Shown in pieces: positions 25,787 to 32,987 of a DNA stretch of 64,000 nt (position 1 is its first letter; every line of letters begins with the position of its first letter). Under the pieces are notes generated by a model. That model was given only the letters and a program-made list of their open reading frames with translations, ran no database searches and had not been told where the DNA came from. The stretch lies in contig NZ_VMRJ01000009.1 of NCBI RefSeq assembly GCF_007713685.1, forward strand, positions 22,956 to 86,955, read 5' to 3'. This DNA comes from Hymenobacter setariae. GTDB lineage: Bacteria; Bacteroidota; Bacteroidia; Cytophagales; Hymenobacteraceae. The position numbers were made by a program, and so were the translations under genes.

Positions 25787-26336
25787 TGTTACTTTGTTAC
25801 TTGGTGACAAATACACAAAGTGACGCTGTTACTCGGTGCCAAACAGCTACGGTGACAAAGTAACAAGATTACTTTGTCACGAATTTACTAAGTAACGAGG
25901 TGATAAAAGTACACCGTAACAAAGTAACTAACGCTCAAAGTAACCAACAAACAATATTATCTGGTGACTAAGTAACAAAGTAACAAACACACAATGTTAT
26001 TTGGTGACCGAGTGACAAAGTAATCTTGTGACCTCAGCACAAGGTGGTTGGCGTAGCGGCTGGAAGTCACAAGATTACTTTGTCACTCGGTAACAAAATT
26101 ACTTGCCCACAAAAATTAGTCGTTACCGTCACCGTGTACTAAAGTAGCAAAGTCACCTTGTGACAAGGCAATATCTCTCCCCTATTAGAATAGCCTGTTG
26201 AGAGCCCAAGTAACAAAGTGACTAAGTAACACCGATGCTAGCCCAGACAAGCTAAGAAAAAGCCGCCCGCAATCACAAGAGAAAACCGCTGTATTAGTAA
26301 CAAAGTGACAATGTAACAAAGTCACTAAGTAATTAG
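25787..26336. repeat. Array of contiguous 8-bp repeats (consensus GTNACNAA), candidate parS/operator
   Basis: This ~550-bp region between the divergent parA and mobC genes is packed with GTAAC/GTGAC octads that run head-to-tail without spacers. Best runs: ten 8-bp steps in phase from 25964 (GTGACTAA, GTAACAAA, GTAACAAA ...); five steps from 26297 (GTAACAAA, GTGACAAT, GTAACAAA, GTCACTAA, GTAATTAG); three from 26210; and three on the opposite strand at 25787-25810, 42 bp before the parA start. Some copies are inverted, for example GTGACAAAGTAA at 25852-25863 facing TTACTTTGTCAC at 25869-25880. The layout resembles RHH-protein binding arrays of delta-omega type partition systems, which use contiguous 7-bp repeats. 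Confidence 0.75.
26008..26090. repeat. 25-bp perfect inverted repeat within the octad array
   Basis: The arm at 26008-26032 and the arm at 26066-26090 are exact reverse complements over 25 bp, and nearly so for 33 bp (26000-26098), separated by 33 bp. Each arm contains octads. The separated spacer is G+C-rich and unlike the array. It could form a cruciform, a handcuffing site or part of oriT. Confidence 0.65.
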
Positions 26337-26408
26337 CCTAGCCTTAGCTCTAACCCCGTTCAACGACCGTTCAACGCCCCCGTTCTACTAGCCCGTTCAA
26401 TCGTACAG

Positions 26409-26486
26409 CAAGCCATGTCATTGTAGCTACAAACTACGTTTGCAGCTGACAATGACACCGCCAAGTTCGCAGGCTCACATGGCTTG
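26409..26486. other. Nested inverted repeat upstream of mobC, candidate oriT
   Basis: CAAGCCATGT (26409-26418) pairs perfectly with ACATGGCTTG (26477-26486). Inside, GTCATTGTAGCT (26417-26428) pairs with AGCTGACAATGAC (26444-26456) with one bulge. The 78-bp nested structure lies 80 bp before mobC and the relaxase gene, where oriT usually lies in MOBP-type modules. The nick site cannot be placed from the sequence alone. Confidence 0.45.
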
Positions 26487-26567
26487 GCTCGCTAAAGCAG
26501 ACGATTAAAAAGTAGCTGTAATCTAATTCTAGCCGTAGGCAGGGGTAGAAAGTAACCCTGCGGAACT

Positions 26568-26888
26568 ATGAATGAAGAAGCCACTCCTGAACCGACAGAG
26601 ACTAATCGGGACGAAGTGCTACGTTTCCGCGTCACAGCTAATGAGAAGCGTGCTATTGAGGCGAAGAGTAAGGCAGCCGGGTTTAAGAAAACGTCGGACT
26701 ACCTGCGCACCATCGGCATCGGGGGAGAAGTAAAGGAGGCGATACCGGCTGAGCTACGGCGGCAACTGGTAGGCATTGGCACCAACTTAAATCAGATAGC
26801 CCGGCGCATCCAGTCGAGCACGCTGTATGCGACCGATGAAAAGTCTTTGCACCAGCTGGTGGCCACCATCCGCCAGTACCTGGTATGA
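26568..26888 (+). CDS. mobC: MobC-like relaxosome accessory protein (RHH)
   Basis: A 106-residue protein. The segment LRFRVTANEKRAIEAKSKAAGFKKTSDYLRTIGIG (about 18-52) is a ribbon-helix-helix-type DNA-binding motif, and LVGIGTNLNQIARRI (about 68-82) is the signature of the MobC/relaxosome family. It binds near oriT and helps the relaxase open the strand. Its stop overlaps the relaxase start as ATGA. As an RHH protein adjacent to the 8-bp repeat array it is also a candidate binder of that array (inference). Confidence 0.88.
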   Translation: MNEEATPEPTETNRDEVLRFRVTANEKRAIEAKSKAAGFKKTSDYLRTIGIGGEVKEAIPAELRRQLVGIGTNLNQIARRIQSSTLYATDEKSLHQLVATIRQYLV

Positions 26889-27736
26889 TAGCAAAGACGA
26901 ATACGGGAAGTGACTTTGAGGGAGCCCTTACCTACGGGGCAGGACAGCGGAAGGGGAGGGGCAAAGAGCCCGAGGACGCGCCGCTATTAGTAGTGGCGAA
27001 TGTCATTCCCGGCAGCCCAAAAGAGATGGCGCAGGATATGCAGGCGGTGGCCCGGCTGAGCAAGAAAATCCAGAAGCCAGTGTGGCATACGGTGCTTTCG
27101 TGGAAGGCCGGCGAGGACGTAACCCAGGAACAAAAAGTGGCAGCCGCCCGGCGCTATTGTGAATTGATTGGTGCACCAATTGACCGGCATCAGGTGGTAG
27201 TTTATGAGCACCGCGATAAGAAGCACGCCCACGTTCACATCTACATAAACCGGGTGCCCATTGACGCGGGGCCGGCTCTGCGGACAGACAATAACTTCTA
27301 CCGACAGCCAGCAATCACGAGGCAGATAAGCCAGGAACTGGGGATGCAGCCGCTACCAGAGCGCCGGCAGAGTGTGGCTGATACGGACCCCACCAGGCAG
27401 AAAGCGCGGGAGATAGTACGCGAAGCGGTAAAGCAGCTGGTGACCCACCCGGAGAACGCCGGCAAGCAGTGGCTGCAAGAACAGCTGGAGCAGCGGGGAA
27501 TCAGTACGCGCTACAAGCACGACAACGGCGGCGTGCTGCGGGGAGTGAGTTTTGAGTTGAATGGGGTAGCCGTTACCGGGCAGCAGGTGGGCTATAAGGC
27601 CGCCCAGCTCCGCGAGTTGTTCCCGGTCGGCCAGGACAACGAGCAGCAGTTGCCCATTTTACCCACGCCACCGCGCCCTATCCAAGATGAGGACAAGGAA
27701 GCCAGCAAGCAAAGACCGAAAGGACCACGCTTATAG
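26885..27736 (+). CDS. Relaxase / mobilization nuclease
   Basis: A 283-residue relaxase. The metal-binding histidine motif H-x-H is seen in DKKHAHVHIYINRV at about residues 109-121, preceded by RHQVVVYEHRD, and an N-terminal region (MIAKTNTGSDFEGALTYG) typical of Bacteroidetes MobA/MobB relaxases of the MOBP group. The catalytic tyrosine is not certain; candidates are Y17 in LTYG and Y70 in ARRYCELIG. The enzyme nicks oriT and covalently carries the strand into the recipient. It is shorter than many relaxases and lacks a helicase or primase domain; the Toprim gene downstream might supply priming-related activity (inference). Confidence 0.88.
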   Translation: MIAKTNTGSDFEGALTYGAGQRKGRGKEPEDAPLLVVANVIPGSPKEMAQDMQAVARLSKKIQKPVWHTVLSWKAGEDVTQEQKVAAARRYCELIGAPIDRHQVVVYEHRDKKHAHVHIYINRVPIDAGPALRTDNNFYRQPAITRQISQELGMQPLPERRQSVADTDPTRQKAREIVREAVKQLVTHPENAGKQWLQEQLEQRGISTRYKHDNGGVLRGVSFELNGVAVTGQQVGYKAAQLRELFPVGQDNEQQLPILPTPPRPIQDEDKEASKQRPKGPRL

Positions 27737-27776
27737 AATTGTACTTTATTAATTCACGCAATCGACGTTAGGTATC

Positions 27777-29792
27777 ATGGAAGACGAGAAAGCACTACGA
27801 AAAATCATGGAGTTCATGCGACTCTTCGCCATCGTTTTGATGGGCATAAACATCTACTACTACTGCTTCGGCTACTTCCAGTCGATGGGGTGGACTTCGG
27901 GCGTAGTCGAGCGCATCATGGCCAGCCTCACCAAAAACTCCTTCCTGTTTAAAGCCAGTTGGGTAAGTAAAACCCTGGCCGTGGTTTTCCTCATTCTGAG
28001 CTGCCTCGGCATCAAGGGCCGCGCCAACGAAAAATTAAAAGGGAAAACGGTGATTGGCTACGCGCTGATTGGGCTGGGGCTGATTTATGGCTCCGACCTG
28101 CTACGCGCTACCGACCTGCCGGCCGGGCTGGCCACGTTCCTCTACGTGGCGCTGGTCGCGGGGGGCTTCCTGCTGCTGCTGAGCGCCGGCACCTGGCTCA
28201 GCCGGTTGTTCAACAACGACCTGATGAAAGACATTTTCAATAAGGACAACGAATCATTCCCCCAGGAGGAGCGGCTGATGGAAAACGAGTACTCGGTGAA
28301 TCTGCGCACCGAATACCTGGTGCGGGGCAAGAAGCATCACGGCTGGCTGAACGTGGTCAATCCATTCCGCGCCACGATGGTGCTGGGTACCCCCGGTAGC
28401 GGTAAGTCCTTCGCGGTCATTAACGAATTCATCCGGCAGCACCTGGCTAAGGGCTTCTGCATGTACATCTACGATTACAAGTTTGATGACCTGAGCCTAA
28501 TCTGCTACAACGAGTTGTTGAAACACCAGGACAAGTTTGATAAGCCGGTGGGCTTCTATGTCATCAACTTCGATAACCCGCGCAAAAGCCACCGCTGCAA
28601 CCCGCTGCTGCCCGAGTTGATGACAGACATTGTGGATGCCTACGAAAGCGCGTCCACCATCATGCTCAACCTCAACAAGAGCTGGATTAGCAAGCAAGGC
28701 GACTTCTTCGTGGAGAGCCCCATCAACTTCGTGGCGGCCATCATCTGGTTTTTGAAGCTGTTCGAGAAGGGCAAGTATTGCACCTTCCCCCACGTCATTG
28801 AGTTTCTGAGCCGCGATTACGAGGAGATTTTCCCTGTCTTAGCCTCGTACCCCGAGATTGAGAACCTGGTGAAGCCGTTCGTGTCGGCGTTCCAGAAGGA
28901 TGCTATTGAGCAGCTGGAAGGTCAGATTGCCAGCGCCCGGATTCCGCTGGGCCGGCTGGCCAGCCCACAGCTGTACTGGGTAATGTCGGGCAATGATTTT
29001 ACGCTCGATATTAACAGCAACGAGGAGCCCAAGGTATTGTGCGTGGGCAACAACCCCGACCGCCAAGCCATCTACGGGGCCGCGCTGGGCCTCTATAATG
29101 CCCGTCTCGTGAAGCTGGTCAACAAGAAGGGCAAGCGGAAATCGTCCATCATCATTGACGAGTTGCCAACGATTTACTTCAAAGGGCTGGATAACCTGAT
29201 TGCCACGGCGCGAAGCAACAAGGTTTCGACGTGTCTGGGCTTCCAGGACTTCTCGCAGCTGGAGCGCGACTACGGCCAGAAGGAGGCCGAAGTAATCAAG
29301 AACACCGTGGGCAACGTGTTTAGCGGTCAGGTATCGGGTAACAGCGGCAAATGGCTGAGCGAGCGCTTCGGCAAAATCCTGCAACAGCGCCAGAGCCTGA
29401 GCATCAACATGCGCGAGACGAGCACCAGCCTTTCCACGCAGATGGACAGCATGATACCGGCCAGCACGATTGCCAATCTGACCCAGGGTAATTTCGTGGG
29501 GGCCGTCGCCGATAATTTTGGGGAGGAGATTGAGCAGAAGGTTTTCCACGCCAAGATTCAGGTAGACGTGAAGGCCGTAACCGCCGAGGCCAGAAACTAC
29601 CAGCCGATTCCCGATATTACCAGCTTTATCAACCCAGCCACTGGCAAAGACGAGGCTGAGGAAATGATACAAGCCAACTTCCGCAGCATCAAAAATGACG
29701 TGAAAGAGCTGTGCGCCCGGGAGCTGGTTCGCATTGGCAATGACCCTGACCTAAAGCACCTCATCAAGGAGAAAACCGAGAAAGCAAAATGA
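27777..29792 (+). CDS. Type IV coupling protein (VirD4/TraG-like ATPase)
   Basis: A 671-residue ATPase that couples the relaxosome to the mating channel. Hydrophobic helices are seen at about 15-35, 60-80, 85-100 and 115-135. They are followed by Walker A GTPGSGKS near residue 203-210, Walker B SIIIDELPT near 455-463, and the ARSNKVSTCLGFQDFSQL segment conserved in VirD4 family members near 480-500. It follows the relaxase gene by 40 nt and overlaps the next gene by 4 nt (ATGA). Confidence 0.93.
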   Translation: MEDEKALRKIMEFMRLFAIVLMGINIYYYCFGYFQSMGWTSGVVERIMASLTKNSFLFKASWVSKTLAVVFLILSCLGIKGRANEKLKGKTVIGYALIGLGLIYGSDLLRATDLPAGLATFLYVALVAGGFLLLLSAGTWLSRLFNNDLMKDIFNKDNESFPQEERLMENEYSVNLRTEYLVRGKKHHGWLNVVNPFRATMVLGTPGSGKSFAVINEFIRQHLAKGFCMYIYDYKFDDLSLICYNELLKHQDKFDKPVGFYVINFDNPRKSHRCNPLLPELMTDIVDAYESASTIMLNLNKSWISKQGDFFVESPINFVAAIIWFLKLFEKGKYCTFPHVIEFLSRDYEEIFPVLASYPEIENLVKPFVSAFQKDAIEQLEGQIASARIPLGRLASPQLYWVMSGNDFTLDINSNEEPKVLCVGNNPDRQAIYGAALGLYNARLVKLVNKKGKRKSSIIIDELPTIYFKGLDNLIATARSNKVSTCLGFQDFSQLERDYGQKEAEVIKNTVGNVFSGQVSGNSGKWLSERFGKILQQRQSLSINMRETSTSLSTQMDSMIPASTIANLTQGNFVGAVADNFGEEIEQKVFHAKIQVDVKAVTAEARNYQPIPDITSFINPATGKDEAEEMIQANFRSIKNDVKELCARELVRIGNDPDLKHLIKEKTEKAK

Positions 29793-30229
29793 AAGAGCCG
29801 CAGTCCAGCCCCGGAACCCCCAGCCCTAACAGCAAGCGAGTAGGGAAACGCCTGGCCACAATTCGCGAAGAATTGGGCAAGCACTACGGGGAGGCGGAAT
29901 GGACGCAGGCGGCGGTAGCCAAACGCATTGGGCTGACGCAAAACATCGTATGGCGCATTGAGCAGGGGGAGGGGGGCAAGATTGAAAACTGGCTCAAGGT
30001 GATGGGGGTGTATGAGAGCCGGGGCTACAACCTGAACTGGGTGCTGACCAAAAACAATGGCCAGGTGAGCAAGCTTCAGCTGGACGAGGTAACCAAGAAG
30101 TCGCCGGAGCCCATCCGGGATGCCATTGTAAGGACGCTGGATAAGCACCTTACCGCCGTTGACGAGAAATTAGATGCCAAGATGGCTGAGCTTTCCGAAC
30201 TGCTGACCACGCATCTGCGTACCCCCTAG
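29789..30229 (+). CDS. XRE-family regulator in the mobilization operon
   Basis: A 146-residue protein with a Cro/CI helix-turn-helix at about 17-65: VGKRLATIREELGKHYGEAEWTQAAVAKRIGLTQNIVWRIEQGEG. A C-terminal helical tail (DAIVRTLDKHLTAVDEKLDAKMAELSELL) has coiled-coil heptads and may dimerise. The 4-nt ATGA overlap with the coupling-protein gene shows translational coupling, so it probably regulates transfer genes. It is followed by a strong terminator at 30266-30308. Confidence 0.85.
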   Translation: MKEPQSSPGTPSPNSKRVGKRLATIREELGKHYGEAEWTQAAVAKRIGLTQNIVWRIEQGEGGKIENWLKVMGVYESRGYNLNWVLTKNNGQVSKLQLDEVTKKSPEPIRDAIVRTLDKHLTAVDEKLDAKMAELSELLTTHLRTP

Positions 30230-30265
30230 CATCAATATAACCGCGCCGTTTCAATAACACGAAAA

Positions 30266-30308
30266 CGAGAGGCTGGAACCTAAGTTGGTTTCAGCCTCTC
30301 GTTTTTTT
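30266..30308 (+). terminator. Rho-independent terminator of the mob operon
   Basis: CGAGAGGCTGGAACC (30266-30280) pairs with GGTTTCAGCCTCTCG (30287-30301), one wobble or mismatch, a 6-nt loop, then eight T residues. It closes mobC-relaxase-coupling protein-XRE. Confidence 0.9.
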
Positions 30309-30343
30309 TGGCCCATTATTTCCACCTAACCACATCATTACCA

Positions 30344-32911
30344 ATGGCAGAGCAAGACGAAGTGCCCATTACGGAGGCCGTAGCGCCTACCCCCACCGCG
30401 TCCCAGGTAATCTACCTGAATGGCCTGCCAATGCCCGATGGCACGGTGGGCCGGGATTTACTCAGCAACCGGCCGGCACATTACAGCCTTTTTGAACTGA
30501 GAGTGGACCCCAGCAACCCCAACCGGGCGGAGGCATTCCCCGCCCCTAATGCTGATGCGCAGCTGTTGTACAGCCAAGACAGCGTCTTGAATCGGGTGTT
30601 TAATTTCGAGGGGCGGCCCCAGCCGGGGCAGGATTTTCTGGCCGTGCAGCAGCCCGCCATTTTTGAGCGCAGCGGCGAAACGTGGAAAATGACCATGCAA
30701 GGGCAGACGGGCTTTAGCAACCAGCCACAGCAGCAGCAGGTGCCGGAACTGGCCAGCGACGTTACCACGACTGCCGGCCCGGTGCGCGAGGAGGCTGCCG
30801 CCAGCTTGGGTAATCAGGAGCCCGGTAGCCGTATTCAGGTGAAATGGCAGCAGATTAACGACGAGGTATTGCCTCTTGATGAGATGCGGCTGTATTTGGA
30901 AGGCCAAGGGCTGCACATGGACAACCCCCAGGGCTACCAGGTCGGGCGAGGGGAGGATGGCAAGCTGACCACGAGCTTTCACCTGAAGTATGACCCCGCG
31001 CAAACTGACCCGCTGAAGATTGAGGGGGCTATCCAGGGCTTAAAAGAGCTGGGTAGTGGCAACGGCTTACAGGTTTTTGAAAACCATGAGCAGGAGGCCG
31101 CCCGCCAAAAGCTCATTGACCCAACCCAGCAGGCCAGTACCCGGACCGTGGCCAATGAGCTGAAGCGGGAACTGGCAGTAAGCGATTGGGGCACCAATCC
31201 GGCGACATTGGAAAGCCTGATGTCGAAAGCGCCGGCCGCCGCGCCGACCCAGGAGCCCGCACCCGATGGGACCGCGCCCGCAGTGGCCGCCGCGCCGGCC
31301 GCTGCCGACAAGCCAGCCCCCGAGCAGGCCCCCGCACCCGCGTTGGAATCCAGCGCCGGGGAACTGCAAATTAAATGGAAGCAGCAGGGCGACGCGGTGG
31401 CTCCCTTGCTGGAAATGCGGGCCTACCTCGACCAACTCAAAGAATCGGGCGTAGCAGTTGGCCCCATGAAGTTTGAGAAAGGTACCGATGGGAAGCTGAG
31501 CGGCAGCTTCGGCGTGAGCTACGACCCGCAGAGCCCGGAGCTGACCAAGCTGGAGGGCACTATCCAGGGCTTGAAGCGTGTCGGCAATGGGATTGAGATT
31601 GTCGAGAAGCCTGAGCAGGTAGTAGCTCGCCGGCAGCGCATGGGCGTGGACGACCAGGACCAGGCTACCGACCTGGGCTATTCCGTCAAAGAAGCGTTTG
31701 GCGTGAAGCAGTGGGATGCGCTGAGTGCCCAGCTAAGCCAGGCTCCCAAGCAGGCCCTCACCGGCCCGGAGCAGGCCCAGCAGGCAGCCGGCGTGGAGCG
31801 CGTGAAGCAGGTAGCCCAGCAGCAGGGTAAATCCACGGCGCAGGTGATTCAGGATGGCAAAAGCCTGCTTGACATTGATACCAGCGGCAACCCGGTCTCG
31901 GCGTTTCTGAAAAACTTCTATGAACACCTGAACGGCGCTCCCAAAACCCGCCAGTCGCTGGAAGTCGATTACGAGAAGACCCGCCAGGACCTACAGGCCC
32001 GCCTGATAAAATCGGCCGGTAATGCCGATGCCGGCGACCAGTTGAAGCCGGGTGCCCGGCCCGAAGGCGTAGCCCCCACGGCCCCGGCCGCAGCTGTTGC
32101 CGCCGCCGTAGCGCCCGAGGCCCCCGCGCCGGCCGCCACCGCTGTCCCCGTGCAGCAGCCCGCCACGCCCGCGCCGGCTCCGAAATTTACCGAGGCCGAT
32201 ATTCCCCAAAAAGTGCTCGCTTCGCTGGGCCTGACTGATGCCGACCTGAAAGCCAACGGCCAGCTGCAAAAGCTGCTGAACGGCGAGAAAACCGGCTTGC
32301 TGGCCATGCAGGCAGTCGGTAAGGAGGGGCAGGAACCGGTGAGATTCGAGGCGAAGATGGTGCTTCACCGCGAGGCGGACGGCTCGGCCACGCTGAAAAT
32401 GGAGTTGCCGAAGAAGCTGCTGGAGATTCCCAACGAGATAGGGGGCCAGCCATTTACCCCAGAGCAGCGCAAGCAGTTGGAAACCGAGGGCACCGCTGGC
32501 TTAGTGCGCGGCCTGAAGGACAAAGAAGGCAACACCTACAACGGCTACGTGGGCGTTGATAAAGAGATGAACAAGGTCGTAGTTTTACCGGAAAGTAAGG
32601 TGACTTTCAAGGACGAGATTGCGGGCGTAAAACTATCAGCGGAGCAGAGTCACGACCTGCGCGAAGGCAAAGCAGTGCATCTGGCGCAAATGAACCGACC
32701 CAATGGGGGCGAGCCGTTTGACGGGACTGTACAAATCCACGCCGCGAAAGCCGGCGTGGAAGTGAAGCCCGAGCCTTACGAGCTGGCCAAAACCCAGGCA
32801 CCAGCGGCTACCCAGACGCGGGACCTGGATTCGGAGAAAAAGCAGGCACCCGTAGCAACGGTGACCGAAGTAGTAGCACCCGCGCCACGGGTGCGCGGCC
32901 CACGCATCTAA
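30344..32911 (+). CDS. DUF3945-type plasmid protein with duplicated domain
   Basis: An 855-residue protein of the DUF3945/DUF4099 kind found in Bacteroidetes mobile elements. I chose ATG 30344 because the longer frame starts inside the terminator T run. Two homologous ~110-residue repeats are seen: IQVKWQQINDEVLPLDEMRLYLEGQG from about residue 162 and LQIKWKQQGDAVAPLLEMRAYLDQLK from about 340, each ending in a GLK...GNG element. They are separated by Pro/Ala linkers. The C-terminal ~280 residues contain FTEADIPQKVLASLGL, a DUF4099-like start, and PFTPEQRKQLETEGTAGLVRGLKD, the DUF3945 core repeated as VKLSAEQSHDLREGKAVHL. Function unknown; a role in DNA processing after transfer is guessed from conservation with the mob genes. 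Confidence 0.7.
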   Translation: MAEQDEVPITEAVAPTPTASQVIYLNGLPMPDGTVGRDLLSNRPAHYSLFELRVDPSNPNRAEAFPAPNADAQLLYSQDSVLNRVFNFEGRPQPGQDFLAVQQPAIFERSGETWKMTMQGQTGFSNQPQQQQVPELASDVTTTAGPVREEAAASLGNQEPGSRIQVKWQQINDEVLPLDEMRLYLEGQGLHMDNPQGYQVGRGEDGKLTTSFHLKYDPAQTDPLKIEGAIQGLKELGSGNGLQVFENHEQEAARQKLIDPTQQASTRTVANELKRELAVSDWGTNPATLESLMSKAPAAAPTQEPAPDGTAPAVAAAPAAADKPAPEQAPAPALESSAGELQIKWKQQGDAVAPLLEMRAYLDQLKESGVAVGPMKFEKGTDGKLSGSFGVSYDPQSPELTKLEGTIQGLKRVGNGIEIVEKPEQVVARRQRMGVDDQDQATDLGYSVKEAFGVKQWDALSAQLSQAPKQALTGPEQAQQAAGVERVKQVAQQQGKSTAQVIQDGKSLLDIDTSGNPVSAFLKNFYEHLNGAPKTRQSLEVDYEKTRQDLQARLIKSAGNADAGDQLKPGARPEGVAPTAPAAAVAAAVAPEAPAPAATAVPVQQPATPAPAPKFTEADIPQKVLASLGLTDADLKANGQLQKLLNGEKTGLLAMQAVGKEGQEPVRFEAKMVLHREADGSATLKMELPKKLLEIPNEIGGQPFTPEQRKQLETEGTAGLVRGLKDKEGNTYNGYVGVDKEMNKVVVLPESKVTFKDEIAGVKLSAEQSHDLREGKAVHLAQMNRPNGGEPFDGTVQIHAAKAGVEVKPEPYELAKTQAPAATQTRDLDSEKKQAPVATVTEVVAPAPRVRGPRI

Positions 32912-32944
32912 AGGCGCTTCGTGCGGCCTTTAGGTAGTATCAAC

Positions 32945-32980
32945 GAAGCCCGAAAACACTGTTTTCGGGCTTCCTATTTA
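32945..32980 (+). terminator. Rho-independent terminator
   Basis: GAAGCCCGAAAAC (32945-32957) pairs perfectly with GTTTTCGGGCTTC (32961-32973), a 3-nt loop, followed by CCTATTTA. It ends only 15 nt before the next start codon, so it separates the DUF3945-type gene from the Toprim gene. Confidence 0.75.
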
Positions 32981-32987
32981 ACCTGAT

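Noticed and set aside
25964..26336. Ordinary promoter or terminator repeats
   Set aside because: The strict 8-bp phase over ten units is not explained by promoter or terminator sequence.
28839..29672. 277-codon minus-strand frame
   Set aside because: Antisense to the coupling protein with Walker motifs.
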